Below are positions 14,518 to 25,355 of a DNA stretch of 64,000 nucleotides, one piece after another. The DNA comes from Tatumella saanichensis (GTDB lineage Bacteria > Pseudomonadota > Gammaproteobacteria > Enterobacterales > Enterobacteriaceae), in NCBI RefSeq assembly GCF_000439375.1, contig NZ_ATMI01000041.1, positions 1-64,000 on the forward strand, in the 5' to 3' direction. The translations under genes and the position numbers were made by a program. Under the pieces are notes generated by a model. That model had not been told where the DNA came from, searched no databases, and saw nothing but the letters and a program-made list of their open reading frames with translations. Numbering within the stretch: position 1 is the stretch's first letter; the number at the start of each line of letters is the position of its first letter.

Positions 14518-16272
14518 TCAGTTTGCGATGAAGCGTTTTTCTTGGGTTAGTACCTGCAGTAGTAACTCCAGCTCCGGCCGCTGTTTGTCCAGTTTACGGC
14601 CATTAACATCATAAGTGGTGTAATTACCGTCATTATCCAGAACCAATGTCAGTTGTGGAGTGGTAATGATCAGACGGTTATCATTATTGCTGGTCACCCA
14701 CTGATGCTGACGCTCCGGACTGAACAGGTCTTCACCCTGCGAGTAATCCTCAGGCGGGGTAGTGACTTTCAGTAATCGCTGCATCACGGTGGTCATGATA
14801 TCCTGCTGATCGGTTAGATGATCGATGGTCTGTGCTGGCGTTGATGGCCAGTGCAACACCAGTGGCACCTGGATCAGACGGCGATCCCCGTCATTATCCT
14901 CAGAGCTGCGTGGGTCGATACCCCGGGCAGCGGTAATGATCACCACTGTATTTTTCAGCGCATCTTTTTGCTGTAAAGCGGTTAAGATGCGGCCTATTTG
15001 CTGGTCAGTGGACAATGCACTGCGATGATAATCGGCATTACGTGTCGTCGGCGTATTACCGTTATCGCTAATCCCGTTCAAGGAGACCCAAGAGAACCAA
15101 GGGGTAGTGCTGTTTTGCTGGCTACTGTACCAGTCTTGCCACTGTGTGACTGTTTGCGAATTGTTCTGTCTGCTGGCTGCCGGCAGTGAGTAATCGGCCA
15201 GTAGTGCTTGCCGATATAAGGGTTGGCTGAAACCATCGGAAGAAAATAACCCGAACTGATAACCCTGCGCATTCAGTGTCGAAAGCAGTGCAGAAGGCAT
15301 CCGGTTGGCAAGAATACCGTTCATGTAACTGGCAGAAATCCCGTAGAACAGCCCGAAGAGTCCACTTTCCTGTTGGGTACCCGAACTGAAATGTTGGCTA
15401 AAGCGGACATTCTGGGTGGCGAACTGGTTAAGTATCGGGAAGTCATCAGCCAAATGCGAACCTTCCGCTTGGTTAAGGGTGATCAGCAGTAAATTGTGCG
15501 GATGCGTATTACTGGCGGACTGAATATCGCTGAGCGGATAGGCCACCGATACTGCGTCCGGGTCACCCTGCTGGATCAGACGGCGCTGATATTCCTGCGG
15601 ATCCAATAGACCATGTTTTTCCAAGAAGCGTCGCGCCGTCATCGGATAGGAGAGCGGCAGGTTTGCTTTCTGCATGGTGATTGGTCGGTAGAAGTTGGCA
15701 TCTGCCCAGATATACATCATATGACTGGACACAAAAGACAGAATAAACAAGAGTGCCAAGGGCTTACCGAAACTGCGCCGGTTGAGGCTGCGTAATTTCT
15801 GCCAACTCCAGGTGGCAAACAGCATCTGCACCAAGAAAATCACCGGCACAGCAATAAACATCAGTTGCCAGTCACGGCTCATCTCACTCTGCTGTGGATT
15901 GATCACCAAGTCCCAGACCACTGGATTGAGATGCAGGTGAAAACGGTTGAACACTTCACTGTCGACCAACAGCAGTGTCATGCCACTGGTCGCAATGATG
16001 GCCGAAATCACCCTGAGTAGGCGTTGTGACATCACCACAAAGGTGAGAGGAAAAAGCACCAACAGATAAGTGGCAAATACCAAAAAGCTGAAATGGCCGA
16101 TCCAGCTACAATAAGCATAAACTCTGCCTGCCAGCGAGGCAGGCCAGTCAGTGACCAGCAGGTAACGGCTACCCAGAATAAGCGCAAAAAAGATATTGAA
16201 CAGGGCGAACCAATGCCCCCAGCTTATCATCCGGGAGACTTTTTCCCTGTAGCTCTGCTGGCTGTTTACCAT
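14518..16272 (-). CDS. yejM: Inner-membrane LPS regulator YejM (PbgA/LapC)
   Basis: 584 residues. Five membrane helices occupy about residues 20-190 (WGHWFALFNIFFALILGSRY, HFSFLVFATYLLVLFPLTFV and others). The periplasmic part (from about 245) is a sulfatase-fold domain that is catalytically inactive in E. coli. The linker FYRPITMQKANLPLSYPMTA is strongly conserved with E. coli YejM. In E. coli it senses LPS in the periplasmic leaflet and controls LapB/FtsH turnover of LpxC, so it sets LPS synthesis; it is essential there. Preceded by yejL with an 18-base gap, forming a yejLM operon. Confidence 0.95.
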   Translation of the reverse strand: MVNSQQSYREKVSRMISWGHWFALFNIFFALILGSRYLLVTDWPASLAGRVYAYCSWIGHFSFLVFATYLLVLFPLTFVVMSQRLLRVISAIIATSGMTLLLVDSEVFNRFHLHLNPVVWDLVINPQQSEMSRDWQLMFIAVPVIFLVQMLFATWSWQKLRSLNRRSFGKPLALLFILSFVSSHMMYIWADANFYRPITMQKANLPLSYPMTARRFLEKHGLLDPQEYQRRLIQQGDPDAVSVAYPLSDIQSASNTHPHNLLLITLNQAEGSHLADDFPILNQFATQNVRFSQHFSSGTQQESGLFGLFYGISASYMNGILANRMPSALLSTLNAQGYQFGLFSSDGFSQPLYRQALLADYSLPAASRQNNSQTVTQWQDWYSSQQNSTTPWFSWVSLNGISDNGNTPTTRNADYHRSALSTDQQIGRILTALQQKDALKNTVVIITAARGIDPRSSEDNDGDRRLIQVPLVLHWPSTPAQTIDHLTDQQDIMTTVMQRLLKVTTPPEDYSQGEDLFSPERQHQWVTSNNDNRLIITTPQLTLVLDNDGNYTTYDVNGRKLDKQRPELELLLQVLTQEKRFIAN

Positions 16273-16290
16273 AGGGTTCAGATCACGTCA

Positions 16291-16518
16291 TTAATGTGCA
16301 TGGTCATCACGTACCGAGGCCTGTAGGGCTTCTGCAAAGGTACGCGCTAAGGTACGACGTTGCGCTGGCGCAACGCTGGAGTTGAACAGGTTCGTCACCA
16401 TATTTCCGAGTACCATCAGGGAGAGGTCGGTGGGAGCCTGATCTTTTTCGAGTACTTCTGCAAGTTCTGCGAGCAGGCGTTCAACGCGCTCGTCACTGTA
16501 TCTGGATGATTGTGGCAT
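16291..16518 (-). CDS. yejL: YejL family protein (DUF1414)
   Basis: 75 residues, the full YejL length, with the family segment [20 protein letters not shown], then [13 protein letters not shown] and [15 protein letters not shown]. Small helical cytosolic protein of unknown function, first gene of a two-gene operon with yejM. Divergent from yejK, as in E. coli. Confidence 0.92.
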   Translation of the reverse strand: MPQSSRYSDERVERLLAELAEVLEKDQAPTDLSLMVLGNMVTNLFNSSVAPAQRRTLARTFAEALQASVRDDHAH

Positions 16519-16803
16519 ATTATAAAATTAATTGAGTCGTAAAAGGCGGCTATTCTACTGCAAACACGACTTTTTTTCTGCAACTTTATTGTCTGATTTG
16601 CTTCAAGATAACGCTAACTGACAGTGAACGGTAGAGGATAGTTGGCGGCGATGATCGGAATTTAGTTTTTCTATTTCAAATGCTTAAAGAAAACCTCTCC
16701 CTATGCCTGTAGGGCTTGGGGGCAGTGTGCGTTCGGCAAATAACATTGAAACACAGGCAGGGCAGTGGTTGAATACGCGTCTGCAAATGAAGGAGAGACT
16801 GCC

Positions 16804-17814
16804 ATGAGTCTGGATATTGACCAGATTGTTGTACATCAGTTGATTAAACGTGAAGAAGATCAACTGGAAGTCGTGCTGCGTAATTCGTTGCTGCCTGCCA
16901 GTGAAGCGGTTGCTGACATGCTGGAAGAGCTGCATCGGCTGTACAGTGCGAAGAACAAAGCCTATGGGTTATTCACTGAAGAGAGTGAATTGGCAGCGTC
17001 CCTGCGGGAATGCCGACAGGGTCAACAGGATTTTCTGGCCTTCAGCCGCGCGGCTACCGGAAGATTACGCGATGAACTGGCAAAATACCCGTTCGCCGAT
17101 GGCGGCGTGGTGTTATTTGCTCACTACCGTTACCTGGCTACTGAATATCTGCTGATTTCGGTACTTAACAGCCAGAGCAGCATGCGGGTCAATGAAAGTT
17201 TGGATATCAGTACCACCCACTATCTGGATATTAACCATGCCGATATCGTCGCGCGCATCGATTTAACTGAATGGGAGGTGCAGCCGGACTCTCAGCGTTA
17301 TCTGACCTTCCTGCGTGGACGCGTCGGGCGTAAGGTTGCCGATTTCTTTATGGATTTCCTCGGTGCGACCGTCGGCCTGGATACCAAGGCGCAAAACCGC
17401 AGTCTATTACAGGCGGTCGATGACTACTGCGAAGAAGCCAGCCTCGATAAAAAAGAGCGTCAGGAATACCGGCAGCAGGTTTACAGTTACTGCAATCAGC
17501 AGTCCCAGGCGGGAGAGGAGATCAGCGTTCAGGAACTGTCTGCTGAGTTACCGGAAATCGGTGAGCGCAGTTTCGGTGATTTTACCCGTGAGCAGGAGTA
17601 TTCACTGGAAGAGAGCTTCCCTGCGGATCGCAGTACGCTGCGTCAGCTCACCAAATATGCGGGGAGTGGCGGGGGACTGACCCTGAATTTTGATGCCATG
17701 CTATTAGGAGAACGCATTTTCTGGGATCCGGCTACTGATACCCTGACCATTAAAGGGACGCCGCCGAATTTGCGTGATCAGTTACAGCGCCGTACCGGGC
17801 CAAAAGGTGGATAA
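16804..17814 (+). CDS. yejK: Nucleoid-associated protein YejK (NdpA)
   Basis: 336 residues from ATG 16804, which has AAGGAGAG upstream; an earlier in-frame start at 16765 would add residues not in the family. [20 protein letters not shown] and the [20 protein letters not shown] core match the NA37/YejK family. The family member in E. coli is a spermidine-nucleoid protein with a poorly known role. Acidic and soluble. A shared terminator separates it from the convergent rplY. Confidence 0.93.
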   Translation: MSLDIDQIVVHQLIKREEDQLEVVLRNSLLPASEAVADMLEELHRLYSAKNKAYGLFTEESELAASLRECRQGQQDFLAFSRAATGRLRDELAKYPFADGGVVLFAHYRYLATEYLLISVLNSQSSMRVNESLDISTTHYLDINHADIVARIDLTEWEVQPDSQRYLTFLRGRVGRKVADFFMDFLGATVGLDTKAQNRSLLQAVDDYCEEASLDKKERQEYRQQVYSYCNQQSQAGEEISVQELSAELPEIGERSFGDFTREQEYSLEESFPADRSTLRQLTKYAGSGGGLTLNFDAMLLGERIFWDPATDTLTIKGTPPNLRDQLQRRTGPKGG

Positions 17815-17827
17815 CGCCCATAAAAAA

Positions 17828-17848
17828 ACGCCGCATAATGCGGCGTTT
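17828..17848. terminator. Bidirectional terminator between yejK and rplY
   Basis: ACGCCGCA and TGCGGCGT pair over TAA, with seven A on the left and TTTCTTCT on the right. It ends the convergent yejK and rplY transcripts. Confidence 0.85.
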
Positions 17849-17867
17849 CTTCTCACTCAGTCAGCGA

Positions 17868-18155
17868 TTACGCGCGAACGAAGTCGATGTGCTGCAGTTT
17901 TGGCTTGAACGGGTGACGCTGAACAGCCTGAACTTTAACTTTAGTTTCTTTACCTTCAACAACCAGGGTCAGAACTTCAGAGTAGAACTCTGGGTTCGTC
18001 TGCATGTTGATCACATAGTCGTGGTCCAGTTCAATTGAAACAGCTGCTTCATTACCGCCATAAATGATGGCTGGGAATTTTTTAGCTGCACGCAGGCGGC
18101 GGCTCGCACCCTTACCCTGCTCTTTACGAGTTTCTGCATTAATAGTAAACATCAT
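17868..18155 (-). CDS. rplY: 50S ribosomal protein bL25
   Basis: 95 residues, single-domain bL25 of gammaproteobacterial type, binding 5S rRNA. Pattern [20 protein letters not shown], followed by [20 protein letters not shown] and [19 protein letters not shown] is near-identical to E. coli. Monocistronic, located between yejK and radD as in E. coli. Confidence 0.97.
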   Translation of the reverse strand: MMFTINAETRKEQGKGASRRLRAAKKFPAIIYGGNEAAVSIELDHDYVINMQTNPEFYSEVLTLVVEGKETKVKVQAVQRHPFKPKLQHIDFVRA

Positions 18156-18292
18156 TATTTCTCTTGGTAATTCTGTTACAGGCGACCCAGCAACAGAAGG
18201 TTATTCAAAAGCGCCTTCACAGGATGTAAAAGCGCGCGGCATTATAACGGCTCAGCCCGCTACGGGCAAATAAAAAACTACCGGCCCGCTCT

Positions 18293-20047
18293 TCAGCGCA
18301 ATTGATGGGCTTTGCGGAAACGACCTTGGTAATCAAAGACCTTATGGCGGATCTGCCAGTAATTGTTTTTACTCCGCGCCACGATAAAGTCGGGATAACG
18401 GAAATGATCGCTGAGCGCCACCAAGTCCGCAGCGCTTTGCCATGAGAGGGCCACCCCCGGCGCTTTATGGTGAGGGCGAATAAACAACTGTTCCAATATA
18501 TGGCGCTGTGCGGGAGTTTGTAGCCGAAAACGTTCGCTGACTTCGGTGCCATCCTCATCGTAATAGCTGACCTTAAAACTGTCACCACGGCTGTCTTGTT
18601 CAGCTTTTAGGACCATGCCACCACAGCGTAGCACCAACGCATCTTTCAGTTTTAGCGCTGCTTTCAGCATATCATCGGGGTCGGTTAGCACCGCCTGGCA
18701 CTGATGACACACCCGGGCAGCGATATCGTTTTCCGCATTACAGTGTGGACAGGATTTAAAACGAAAGCGGAAATCGCACTGTAATTTATCACCGTCTGGC
18801 GGCTCAATGACCCCCTGGCAGCGGCGGCCAAAGTGTTCGATAAGCGTGCCGTCGGCCGCGGTCTTGCCCCAGAACGTATTGGCAAAGCCACAGGCAGGAC
18901 AAAACACTTGTACCGGCTGATTATCGCTAGCCCCTTTTGGCGTCCCGATTTCTGGGCTGTAGAGATCGTGGGGATTGCCCGCGTAATCGAGGATCAGGCA
19001 ATCGGTTTTACCCGGTGATAAGCGTAGCCCGCGACCGACAATTTGCTGATAAAGGCTGACAGATTCGGTAGGACGCAAGATAGCGATAACATCGACATGG
19101 GGGGCATCAAAGCCAGTGGTTAACACCGATACATTAACCAGATATTTGATCTGCTGTTGTTTAAAGGCATTCAGCAATCGGTCACGTTCTGCACCAGGAG
19201 TCTCGCCACTGATCAGCGCACTGTCCTGCGGCAGTAAACCGAGAATTTCCCGAGCATGCATGACAGTGGCAGCGAAAATCATCACCCCTTTTCGTGATTC
19301 TGACAGTTCGACTATCTGGCGGACGATGGCCGGGGTAACCCGTGGCTGTTTACTGATCTGTTCATTCAACGCTCGCTCGGAGAACAGACCTTGCTGCGTG
19401 GCAAACAGGGCGGAGAAGTCGTAATGGATCACCGGCATATCCATCCGCTGCGGCTCGGTCAGATACTGATTCTTAATCATATAGCGCAATGGTAATTCAT
19501 AGATGCATTCGCGAAATAGGGCGTTTTCATCACCGCGCACCATACCGTGATAGTGGAAATGGTAGATCCAGCCTTTACCGAGGCGGAAAGGGGTAGCGGT
19601 CAAACCGAGTAAACGCAATTCAGGACAGCGCTCGCGCAGATGGGTGAGTATGGTCTGGTATTGGCTTTGCTTATCGTCGGCAATGCGGTGGCACTCATCG
19701 ACAATCAGCAAGGAGAAGGCATCGTCGAAAGCGTCAAGATTACGGGAAACCGATTGAACACTGGCGAACACGACTTTTTGGGTGCTCTGTTTTTGTTGTA
19801 ATCCTGCGGAGAAGATCCCCGCATCCAGCCCCAATGCCTGATATTTTGCATAGTTCTGGGCGACCAGCTCTTTAACATGAGCCAATACCAATACCCGCCC
19901 CTTGGCTTTTCGCGCCAGTTCGGCGATCACTAAGCTCTTTCCTGCCCCGGTCGGCAGGACGATCACCGCCGGTTGTCGGTGTTTGCGGAAATAGCGGATG
20001 GTGGCATCCACCGCTTCCTGTTGATAGGGACGCAGGGTAAAAGACAT
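18293..20047 (-). CDS. radD: DNA repair helicase RadD (YejH)
   Basis: 584 residues of the SF2 helicase family. Walker A in [19 protein letters not shown] box in [15 protein letters not shown]-like LTATPFRLG, and motif VI in [12 protein letters not shown]. The C-terminal third has Cys-rich zinc-binding pairs ([32 protein letters not shown]). RadD in E. coli binds SSB and stimulates RecA strand exchange, helping recovery from double-strand breaks and crosslinks. Divergent from rsuA, as in E. coli. Confidence 0.94.
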   Translation of the reverse strand: MSFTLRPYQQEAVDATIRYFRKHRQPAVIVLPTGAGKSLVIAELARKAKGRVLVLAHVKELVAQNYAKYQALGLDAGIFSAGLQQKQSTQKVVFASVQSVSRNLDAFDDAFSLLIVDECHRIADDKQSQYQTILTHLRERCPELRLLGLTATPFRLGKGWIYHFHYHGMVRGDENALFRECIYELPLRYMIKNQYLTEPQRMDMPVIHYDFSALFATQQGLFSERALNEQISKQPRVTPAIVRQIVELSESRKGVMIFAATVMHAREILGLLPQDSALISGETPGAERDRLLNAFKQQQIKYLVNVSVLTTGFDAPHVDVIAILRPTESVSLYQQIVGRGLRLSPGKTDCLILDYAGNPHDLYSPEIGTPKGASDNQPVQVFCPACGFANTFWGKTAADGTLIEHFGRRCQGVIEPPDGDKLQCDFRFRFKSCPHCNAENDIAARVCHQCQAVLTDPDDMLKAALKLKDALVLRCGGMVLKAEQDSRGDSFKVSYYDEDGTEVSERFRLQTPAQRHILEQLFIRPHHKAPGVALSWQSAADLVALSDHFRYPDFIVARSKNNYWQIRHKVFDYQGRFRKAHQLR

Positions 20048-20189
20048 ATACTCACTTTTTTAAACACGCAGCTAAGGAATTTCAAGCCATCACTGACAGC
20101 AGGACCGGGTTCACGGTATACTGGCGGCCTGAAAATGACGGTCTGCGTCATTGTATTAACCCTTCGCTGCAACAGGCAAAAAGAAATTC

Positions 20190-20924
20190 ATGCGACTCGA
20201 TAAATTCATCTCTCAACAACTGGAAGTCAGCCGGGCGATTGCATCCCGTGAAATCCGTGCCCAGAAAGTGACCGTCGATGGGGACATTGTCAAAGACAGT
20301 GCCTTTAAAGTCACGGCCGACCACGAGGTAGAGTACGACGGTAACCGCTTACAGATGATCACTGGCCCACGCTATTTTATGCTGAATAAGCCGCAGGGAT
20401 ATGTCTGTGCCACCGAGGATGAAGAGCATCCGACCATCCTCTATTTCATTGAGGAACCACTGGCTTGGAAACTGCACTCTGCTGGGCGTCTGGACATTGA
20501 TACCACCGGCCTGGTCCTGCTCACTGATGACGGTCAGTGGTCACACCGCATTACTTCACCGCGCCATCACTGTGCTAAAACCTATCATGTCACACTGGAT
20601 ACGCCGCTGGATCCGTCGGTTGCAGCTAAGTTTGCAGAAGGCGTGGCATTGCATGGCGATAAAGAACTGACCAAACCTGCGGTATTGGAGGTGATCACCC
20701 CGACAGAAGTGCTGCTGACTATCAGTGAAGGGCGCTATCACCAAGTGAAACGCATGTTTGCTGCGGCCGGTAACCACGTAGTGGCCTTACACCGCCAGCA
20801 GATTGGTGACATTGTACTGGATGACGATCTCGCCCCCGGCGAGTACCGCGAACTGACCCATGAAGAGATCGACAGTATCGGTCTACCTGCTGAATTACAG
20901 CAAACCTCTACCCGCCGTAAATGA
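20190..20924 (+). CDS. rsuA: 16S rRNA pseudouridine(516) synthase
   Basis: 244 residues. An N-terminal S4 RNA-binding domain ([20 protein letters not shown]) is followed by the RsuA/RluB synthase domain with catalytic Asp in [18 protein letters not shown] and the conserved [17 protein letters not shown]. It modifies U516 of 16S rRNA. Slightly longer than E. coli RsuA (231) through its C-terminal tail. bcr follows 28 bases later in the same direction, so the two may be cotranscribed. Confidence 0.94.
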   Translation: MRLDKFISQQLEVSRAIASREIRAQKVTVDGDIVKDSAFKVTADHEVEYDGNRLQMITGPRYFMLNKPQGYVCATEDEEHPTILYFIEEPLAWKLHSAGRLDIDTTGLVLLTDDGQWSHRITSPRHHCAKTYHVTLDTPLDPSVAAKFAEGVALHGDKELTKPAVLEVITPTEVLLTISEGRYHQVKRMFAAAGNHVVALHRQQIGDIVLDDDLAPGEYRELTHEEIDSIGLPAELQQTSTRRK

Positions 20925-20952
20925 TCGGCGCTGAGCGCCGTGGAGAGACATT

Positions 20953-22134
20953 GTGAAATTGATCGTCATTCTAGGCTTACTGGCGATGTTGATGCCGCTG
21001 TCCATCGACATGTATCTGCCAGCGATGCCCCAGATTGCCCACGAGTTAATGGTCTCTTCCGGCCAGGTGCAGATGACCTTGAATGTGTACATTCTTGGGT
21101 TTGCCGTCGGTCAGCTGTTCTATGGCCCGCTATCTGACAGCCTAGGGCGCAAAAAGGTCCTGTTACCGGGGATTGCGATATTTATCTTGGCGGCGGTAGG
21201 GTGCGCACTGTCTGGTAGTATTGAGCAGTTAATTGTGATGCGTCTAATTCATGGGTTAGCCGCGGCTTCTGCTGGCGTGGTGATCAATGCAATCATTCGT
21301 GATTCTTACGCCAGTGCGGAATTTTCACGGATGATGTCAGTAATGATGCTGATCACCACCTTAGCGCCGTTGCTAGCGCCGATCCTAGGCGGCTGGTTGC
21401 TGATGACCGGTGACTGGCAATCTGTATTTTGGGCACTGGCGCTGGCAGCGCTGGCAGGTTTTACTTTGGTCTGCCTGCGGGTAAAAGAATCTCTCCCTCC
21501 GGCACGGCGTCAACCCCTGCATTTTCGTACTATCATCAATAATTTTGTGATCCTATTTCGTAACAAAACGGTATTTGCCTTGATGATGGCCAGTGGCTTC
21601 TCGTTCGCTGGGCTATTTGCCTTCTTGAATGCCGGTCCCTTTATTTACATCAGCCTTTACCATATTTCACCGCAACACTTTGGTTACTATTTTGCGGTCA
21701 ATATTGTGGTGCTGTTTATCATGACCTTTATTAACACCCGGTTGGTAAGGGTCACGGGGGCATTATTTTTATTTAGGCTGGCGTTGAGTATTCAGTTTAT
21801 TGCTGGGTTGGCATTGCTGGTGGTTTGTGCGCTGGATCTCGGCCTGTATCCGTTGATTGCCTGCGTAGCGCTGTTTATCGGGTGTGTGTCGATGGTTTCC
21901 TCAAACGGGATGGCGGTGATCCTCGATGAATTCCCACACATTGCCGGCACAGTTTCCTCCCTAGCGGGTACGCTGCGTTTCGGTATCGGTGCCCTGACTG
22001 GGGCATTGCTCTCTCTGTTCAGTTTCAGCAGTGCCTGGCCGATGGCGGCCACCATCGCGGGGTGCGCGAGCTGTTCAGTATTGCTGTTCTGGTATGCCAG
22101 TCGGGCAAAGGGTAGGGCGGTCAAACACGTCTAA
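20953..22134 (+). CDS. bcr: Bcr/CflA family multidrug efflux transporter
   Basis: 393 residues from GTG 20953 with GGAGAGA upstream. Twelve membrane helices of the MFS DHA1 type. The opening [20 protein letters not shown] and [20 protein letters not shown], followed by [13 protein letters not shown], are the Bcr signature (motif A in loop 2-3). In E. coli Bcr exports bicyclomycin, sulfathiazole and L-cysteine. Downstream of rsuA as in E. coli and ended by a strong terminator. Confidence 0.93.
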   Translation: MKLIVILGLLAMLMPLSIDMYLPAMPQIAHELMVSSGQVQMTLNVYILGFAVGQLFYGPLSDSLGRKKVLLPGIAIFILAAVGCALSGSIEQLIVMRLIHGLAAASAGVVINAIIRDSYASAEFSRMMSVMMLITTLAPLLAPILGGWLLMTGDWQSVFWALALAALAGFTLVCLRVKESLPPARRQPLHFRTIINNFVILFRNKTVFALMMASGFSFAGLFAFLNAGPFIYISLYHISPQHFGYYFAVNIVVLFIMTFINTRLVRVTGALFLFRLALSIQFIAGLALLVVCALDLGLYPLIACVALFIGCVSMVSSNGMAVILDEFPHIAGTVSSLAGTLRFGIGALTGALLSLFSFSSAWPMAATIAGCASCSVLLFWYASRAKGRAVKHV

Positions 22135-22164
22135 CCCGAACGACTTATCGCTCATAGAGCGCGA

Positions 22165-22200
22165 CCATAAAAAAGCTGCCAGTTGGCAGCTTTTTTATGG
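22165..22200. terminator. Perfect bidirectional terminator between bcr and mepS
   Basis: A perfect 16-bp inverted repeat (CCATAAAAAAGCTGCC and its complement) with an AGTT loop. Runs of A and T inside the arms make it an intrinsic terminator in both directions for the convergent genes. Confidence 0.88.
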
Positions 22201-22229
22201 TGTCTGGCTAAGACTTTGGCCCTGCGGTA

Positions 22230-22811
22230 TTAACCGTTGACGTTATTTACGTTACTTAATACTCGGCGAGCTTCGCGGTAGCGTTTTTTCCAGTAACTGT
22301 CATTCAGGCTGGAAATCATTACACCACTACTGGTAGAGGCATGCACGAAATTACTGTTGCCGAGATAAATACCGACATGACGGCCAGTTGAACCTGAATG
22401 GAACAGTACCAGGTCGCCAGGACGCAGCTTGTTACGGGCTATTTCTGAACCAGTGTCCTGCTGCTCGTAGGTTGAGCGCGGCAGGTCTAAACCAAACTGT
22501 TCGCGGAATGTCCGCTGAACAAACGCAGAACAATCGATGCCACGCTTAGTATCACCGCCCATACGGTAACGGACACCTTTCCATCCGGCGTACTGATCCA
22601 TGATGCGGGTTTTAATATCCACATTACGAACCATCTGCTCGAACTCAGCCTGAGACGCCTGAAGTAAAAAACCATTTTGGTTGTTAACTTCATGCTTCTC
22701 TACCCGAGCGGTTTGGTTACTAGGAGTGCTACAGGCTGACAATAACGTTGCTAATACTACTGCGGGGACTGCCCGCCACAGATATCTCAGGGTAGGTTGA
22801 GATTTGACCAT
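22230..22811 (-). CDS. mepS: Murein DD-endopeptidase MepS (Spr), NlpC/P60 lipoprotein
   Basis: 193 residues. Signal peptide with lipobox LLSACS at about residues 22-27. The NlpC/P60 domain has catalytic Cys in [13 protein letters not shown], His in [10 protein letters not shown] and the third polar residue in [10 protein letters not shown]. MepS cuts the D-Ala-mDAP crosslinks so that new peptidoglycan can be inserted; in E. coli its level is set by NlpI and Prc. Conserved opening pattern [19 protein letters not shown]. The upstream 690 bases contain no clear gene. Confidence 0.94.
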   Translation of the reverse strand: MVKSQPTLRYLWRAVPAVVLATLLSACSTPSNQTARVEKHEVNNQNGFLLQASQAEFEQMVRNVDIKTRIMDQYAGWKGVRYRMGGDTKRGIDCSAFVQRTFREQFGLDLPRSTYEQQDTGSEIARNKLRPGDLVLFHSGSTGRHVGIYLGNSNFVHASTSSGVMISSLNDSYWKKRYREARRVLSNVNNVNG

Positions 22812-23505
22812 TGTGAGTGATTTCCTTCAAAGTCCTTACGACAGAATGTCGCTAGCCAGATAACAAAAAAGAAAATGCCCGGCAGATAAACAGCATCAGC
22901 TTTATTCACTTAACCTAAAAAAGCAGTGAAAGCGGGAATAAAGCACATTAAATAACAGCACTTGGCCGGTGGAAAGCAGATTACCGCATAAAATCTTAAC
23001 TGGCGAGAGCTTTCAAGTAAATTTTAAGCAATTTTTTGATATGAATTAAATTCTGATTTCTTCGCCTGATCTTTTTACATGGAATTCCCGCCATGATGGT
23101 TTCGTAGTAGCTTAATAACCTCGCTAATGATTTGTTGGGTGAGCATTTTGTGTGCACAGCTTATTTTCGCCTATATTGAAATAATTCCTTTAATTCTCAA
23201 CGAATAGACCTCGGTCCAATACCGACGATGCGCTGAAGTGAGGGGGGATCATTATGGTGCAACAGCGGGTGGTATGCACCTTCAGTGATCATCATTTACG
23301 TGCAGTCAGCTGGATCTGGTTCCAGCCTCGGAAAATAATTGTTTCGCCCGTTATCCCCTATATTGCGGCTTGGGATAGGTTAAGACTATTCTTATTTATA
23401 AGTGATGATTATTTATGGCACGAAAAATGCTTTAATTAGGGGGCAAGGAAATAACAACAGCAATGATCTCTAAGGTCAGCAGCAGCACAACATAATGAGG
23501 TATTT
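22812..23505. other. Long intergenic region between mepS and the permease gene
   Basis: The region should hold the leftward mepS promoter and the rightward permease promoter. The AT-rich part at about 22985-23100 is noncoding by eye. A 61-codon frame at 23254-23439 follows GAGGGGGGATCATT, a good ribosome site, but its product (YIAAWDRLRLFLFISDDYLW in the C-terminal part) resembles nothing I know; I leave it unannotated. Confidence 0.4.
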
Positions 23506-25068
23506 ATGGCGAAGGGTGCATTTAAACAAAAATTAGGGCTGGTGGATCTCAGCCTGCTCGGCATTGGGTCGATGATTGGGTCAGGTTGGCTGTATGCAGC
23601 ACTGACCAGCGCCGGCTATGCGGGGGCTCAGACTGGCTGGGCATGGGTATTGGGTGCCATTATTGTTTTACTGATCGGTTTAGTGTTTGCTGAACTCTCC
23701 TCGGCCATTCCCCGTGCCGGCGGTTTTGTACGCTACCCTAACTTTTCTCACGGTAATGTCGTCGGGTTTGTTATCGGCGTTAGCTCACTGCTGGCTTATA
23801 CCAGTACGGCGGGTGTAGAAGTCGAAGCCGTACGTCAGTATGCCCAATACTGGTGGCCAGCACTGAGCCACACCGACGGTAGTCCGACCTCCCTGGGCTT
23901 CCTGGTACAGATCCTGTTACTGGTCGGCTTTTTCCTGTTGAACTACTGGAGCGTTAGCGTCTTCGGTCGTGTCAACACCATCATTACCACCTTTAAATTT
24001 GTGGTGCCGTTACTGACGATTGGTACGTTATTTATGTACTACCACGGCAGCAATTTAGACGTGCCACCACCACCACCAGGTGGCGCCCATGGCATCTTCA
24101 CCTCTCTGACCGGTGCCGGGATTGTGTTTGCCTACCTCGGTTTCCGTCAGGCGGTAGACTTCGCCAGTGAAGCGAAAAACCCACAGCGTAACGTGCCGTT
24201 GTCGATCTTTATCGCCATCGCGGTCAGCTTTGTGATCTACTTGGCGCTGCAATACGCGTTTATGGGTGCTGTGCCTTCTGAAGCGTTATCAGCCCACGGT
24301 TGGGATGGACTTAAGCAGGTGTTCCAATCCCCGTATGCGGATCTGGCGCGTAGCCTGGGTATTACTTGGCTGATAAACCTGATCCTGGTGGATGCGGTGA
24401 TCTCCCCAGCAGGTACCGGTAACATCTATCTGGCAGGGGCTAGCCGTGTGCTATTCGCTTGGGCACGTAACGGCCACCTATTCAAAGTCTTTGGTGAAGT
24501 TGACCCGAAATCGGGTGTGCCACGTGGCGCACTGTGGTTATCCCTGTTACTGGCGATTGCGTGGACCTTACCGTCTGAATTCCAAGTATGGGGCGGTTTG
24601 ATCGGTGCAGTAACTTCCGCGACGGTGTTTACTTATATGCCAGGTCCTGTGACGCTGGGGGCTTTCCGTAGTCACCTGCCAGGTATGGCTCGTCCATTCC
24701 GTCTGCCGATGGCTGCTATCTTAAGTCCATTAGCCTTCGTCGCCAGTACTCTGCTGATTTATTGGAGTGGCTGGTCAGTGAACGAATTGCTGATCCCTGT
24801 GCTGATCTTAGCGTGGGTCGGTTATGTGGTATTTGCCAAGAAAACCGTGACCTCAGCCCGTGATCTGAAATGTGGCTGGTGGTTACTGGTGTACTACGTG
24901 CTGATCCTAGTGATCTCTTATCTGGGAACCTTCGGCGGCATCAATGCCATCGGCGCACCGACCGACATGATCCTGGCGGCGGTTGCGGCATTGGTCTGCT
25001 ACTACTGGGGCGTCGCTACCAGTCTGCCGGTGCCAGAAATTAACGACCATGAAGAGTTGGAAGACTAA
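23506..25068 (+). CDS. APC-family amino acid permease, aspartate:proton symporter-like
   Basis: 520 residues, about 12-14 membrane helices. The start FKQKLGLVDLSLLGIGSMIG, then SGWLYAALTSAG is the APC helix-1 substrate-backbone motif, and RYPNFSHGNVVGFVIGVSSL with AGVEVEAVRQYAQYWWP resembles YveA-type aspartate:H+ symporters. An unusual VPPPPPGGAHG loop follows about residue 185. It stands alone, preceded by a long regulatory region and followed by a strong terminator. Substrate is inferred; other acidic or neutral amino acids are possible. Confidence 0.75.
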   Translation: MAKGAFKQKLGLVDLSLLGIGSMIGSGWLYAALTSAGYAGAQTGWAWVLGAIIVLLIGLVFAELSSAIPRAGGFVRYPNFSHGNVVGFVIGVSSLLAYTSTAGVEVEAVRQYAQYWWPALSHTDGSPTSLGFLVQILLLVGFFLLNYWSVSVFGRVNTIITTFKFVVPLLTIGTLFMYYHGSNLDVPPPPPGGAHGIFTSLTGAGIVFAYLGFRQAVDFASEAKNPQRNVPLSIFIAIAVSFVIYLALQYAFMGAVPSEALSAHGWDGLKQVFQSPYADLARSLGITWLINLILVDAVISPAGTGNIYLAGASRVLFAWARNGHLFKVFGEVDPKSGVPRGALWLSLLLAIAWTLPSEFQVWGGLIGAVTSATVFTYMPGPVTLGAFRSHLPGMARPFRLPMAAILSPLAFVASTLLIYWSGWSVNELLIPVLILAWVGYVVFAKKTVTSARDLKCGWWLLVYYVLILVISYLGTFGGINAIGAPTDMILAAVAALVCYYWGVATSLPVPEINDHEELED

Positions 25069-25114
25069 AAAACTGAGCTTCGCTCCCTGATATGGGGCGA
25101 ACCAGTTATATACA

Positions 25115-25139
25115 AGACGCCTACGGGCGTCTTTTTTTG
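25115..25139 (+). terminator. Intrinsic terminator after the permease
   Basis: AGACGCC pairs with GGCGTCT over a TACG tetraloop and is followed by seven T. Confidence 0.85.
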
Positions 25140-25297
25140 TCACTGTGACAAGGGAGAGTGATCCGTGTCGCTATGACGCGGGTGATAGTAAAAGCGGTAC
25201 CGGCCAAGAGTCATTACCTTGGTAGGGTGACAGCTACAATCCGCGAGATCCAAGATGATGAGTGGGACCCAAGCGCTGTAGGCCATTACGTCCAGGC

Positions 25298-25329
25298 AAA
25301 AAAAAAGCCTGACAGAGAACCTGTCAGGC
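25298..25329 (-). terminator. Intrinsic terminator of lpxT
   Basis: GCCTGACAG and CTGTCAGGC pair over AGAAC; on the minus strand the hairpin is followed by nine or more T. It lies 26 bases past the lpxT stop. Confidence 0.85.
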
Positions 25330-25355
25330 GCCTTACGCATTGGTCGCTATAGGGA

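Noticed and set aside
23254..23439. 61-codon frame in front of the permease gene
   Set aside because: A good ribosome site is present but no recognisable protein and no second evidence; left as a note in the intergenic entry.
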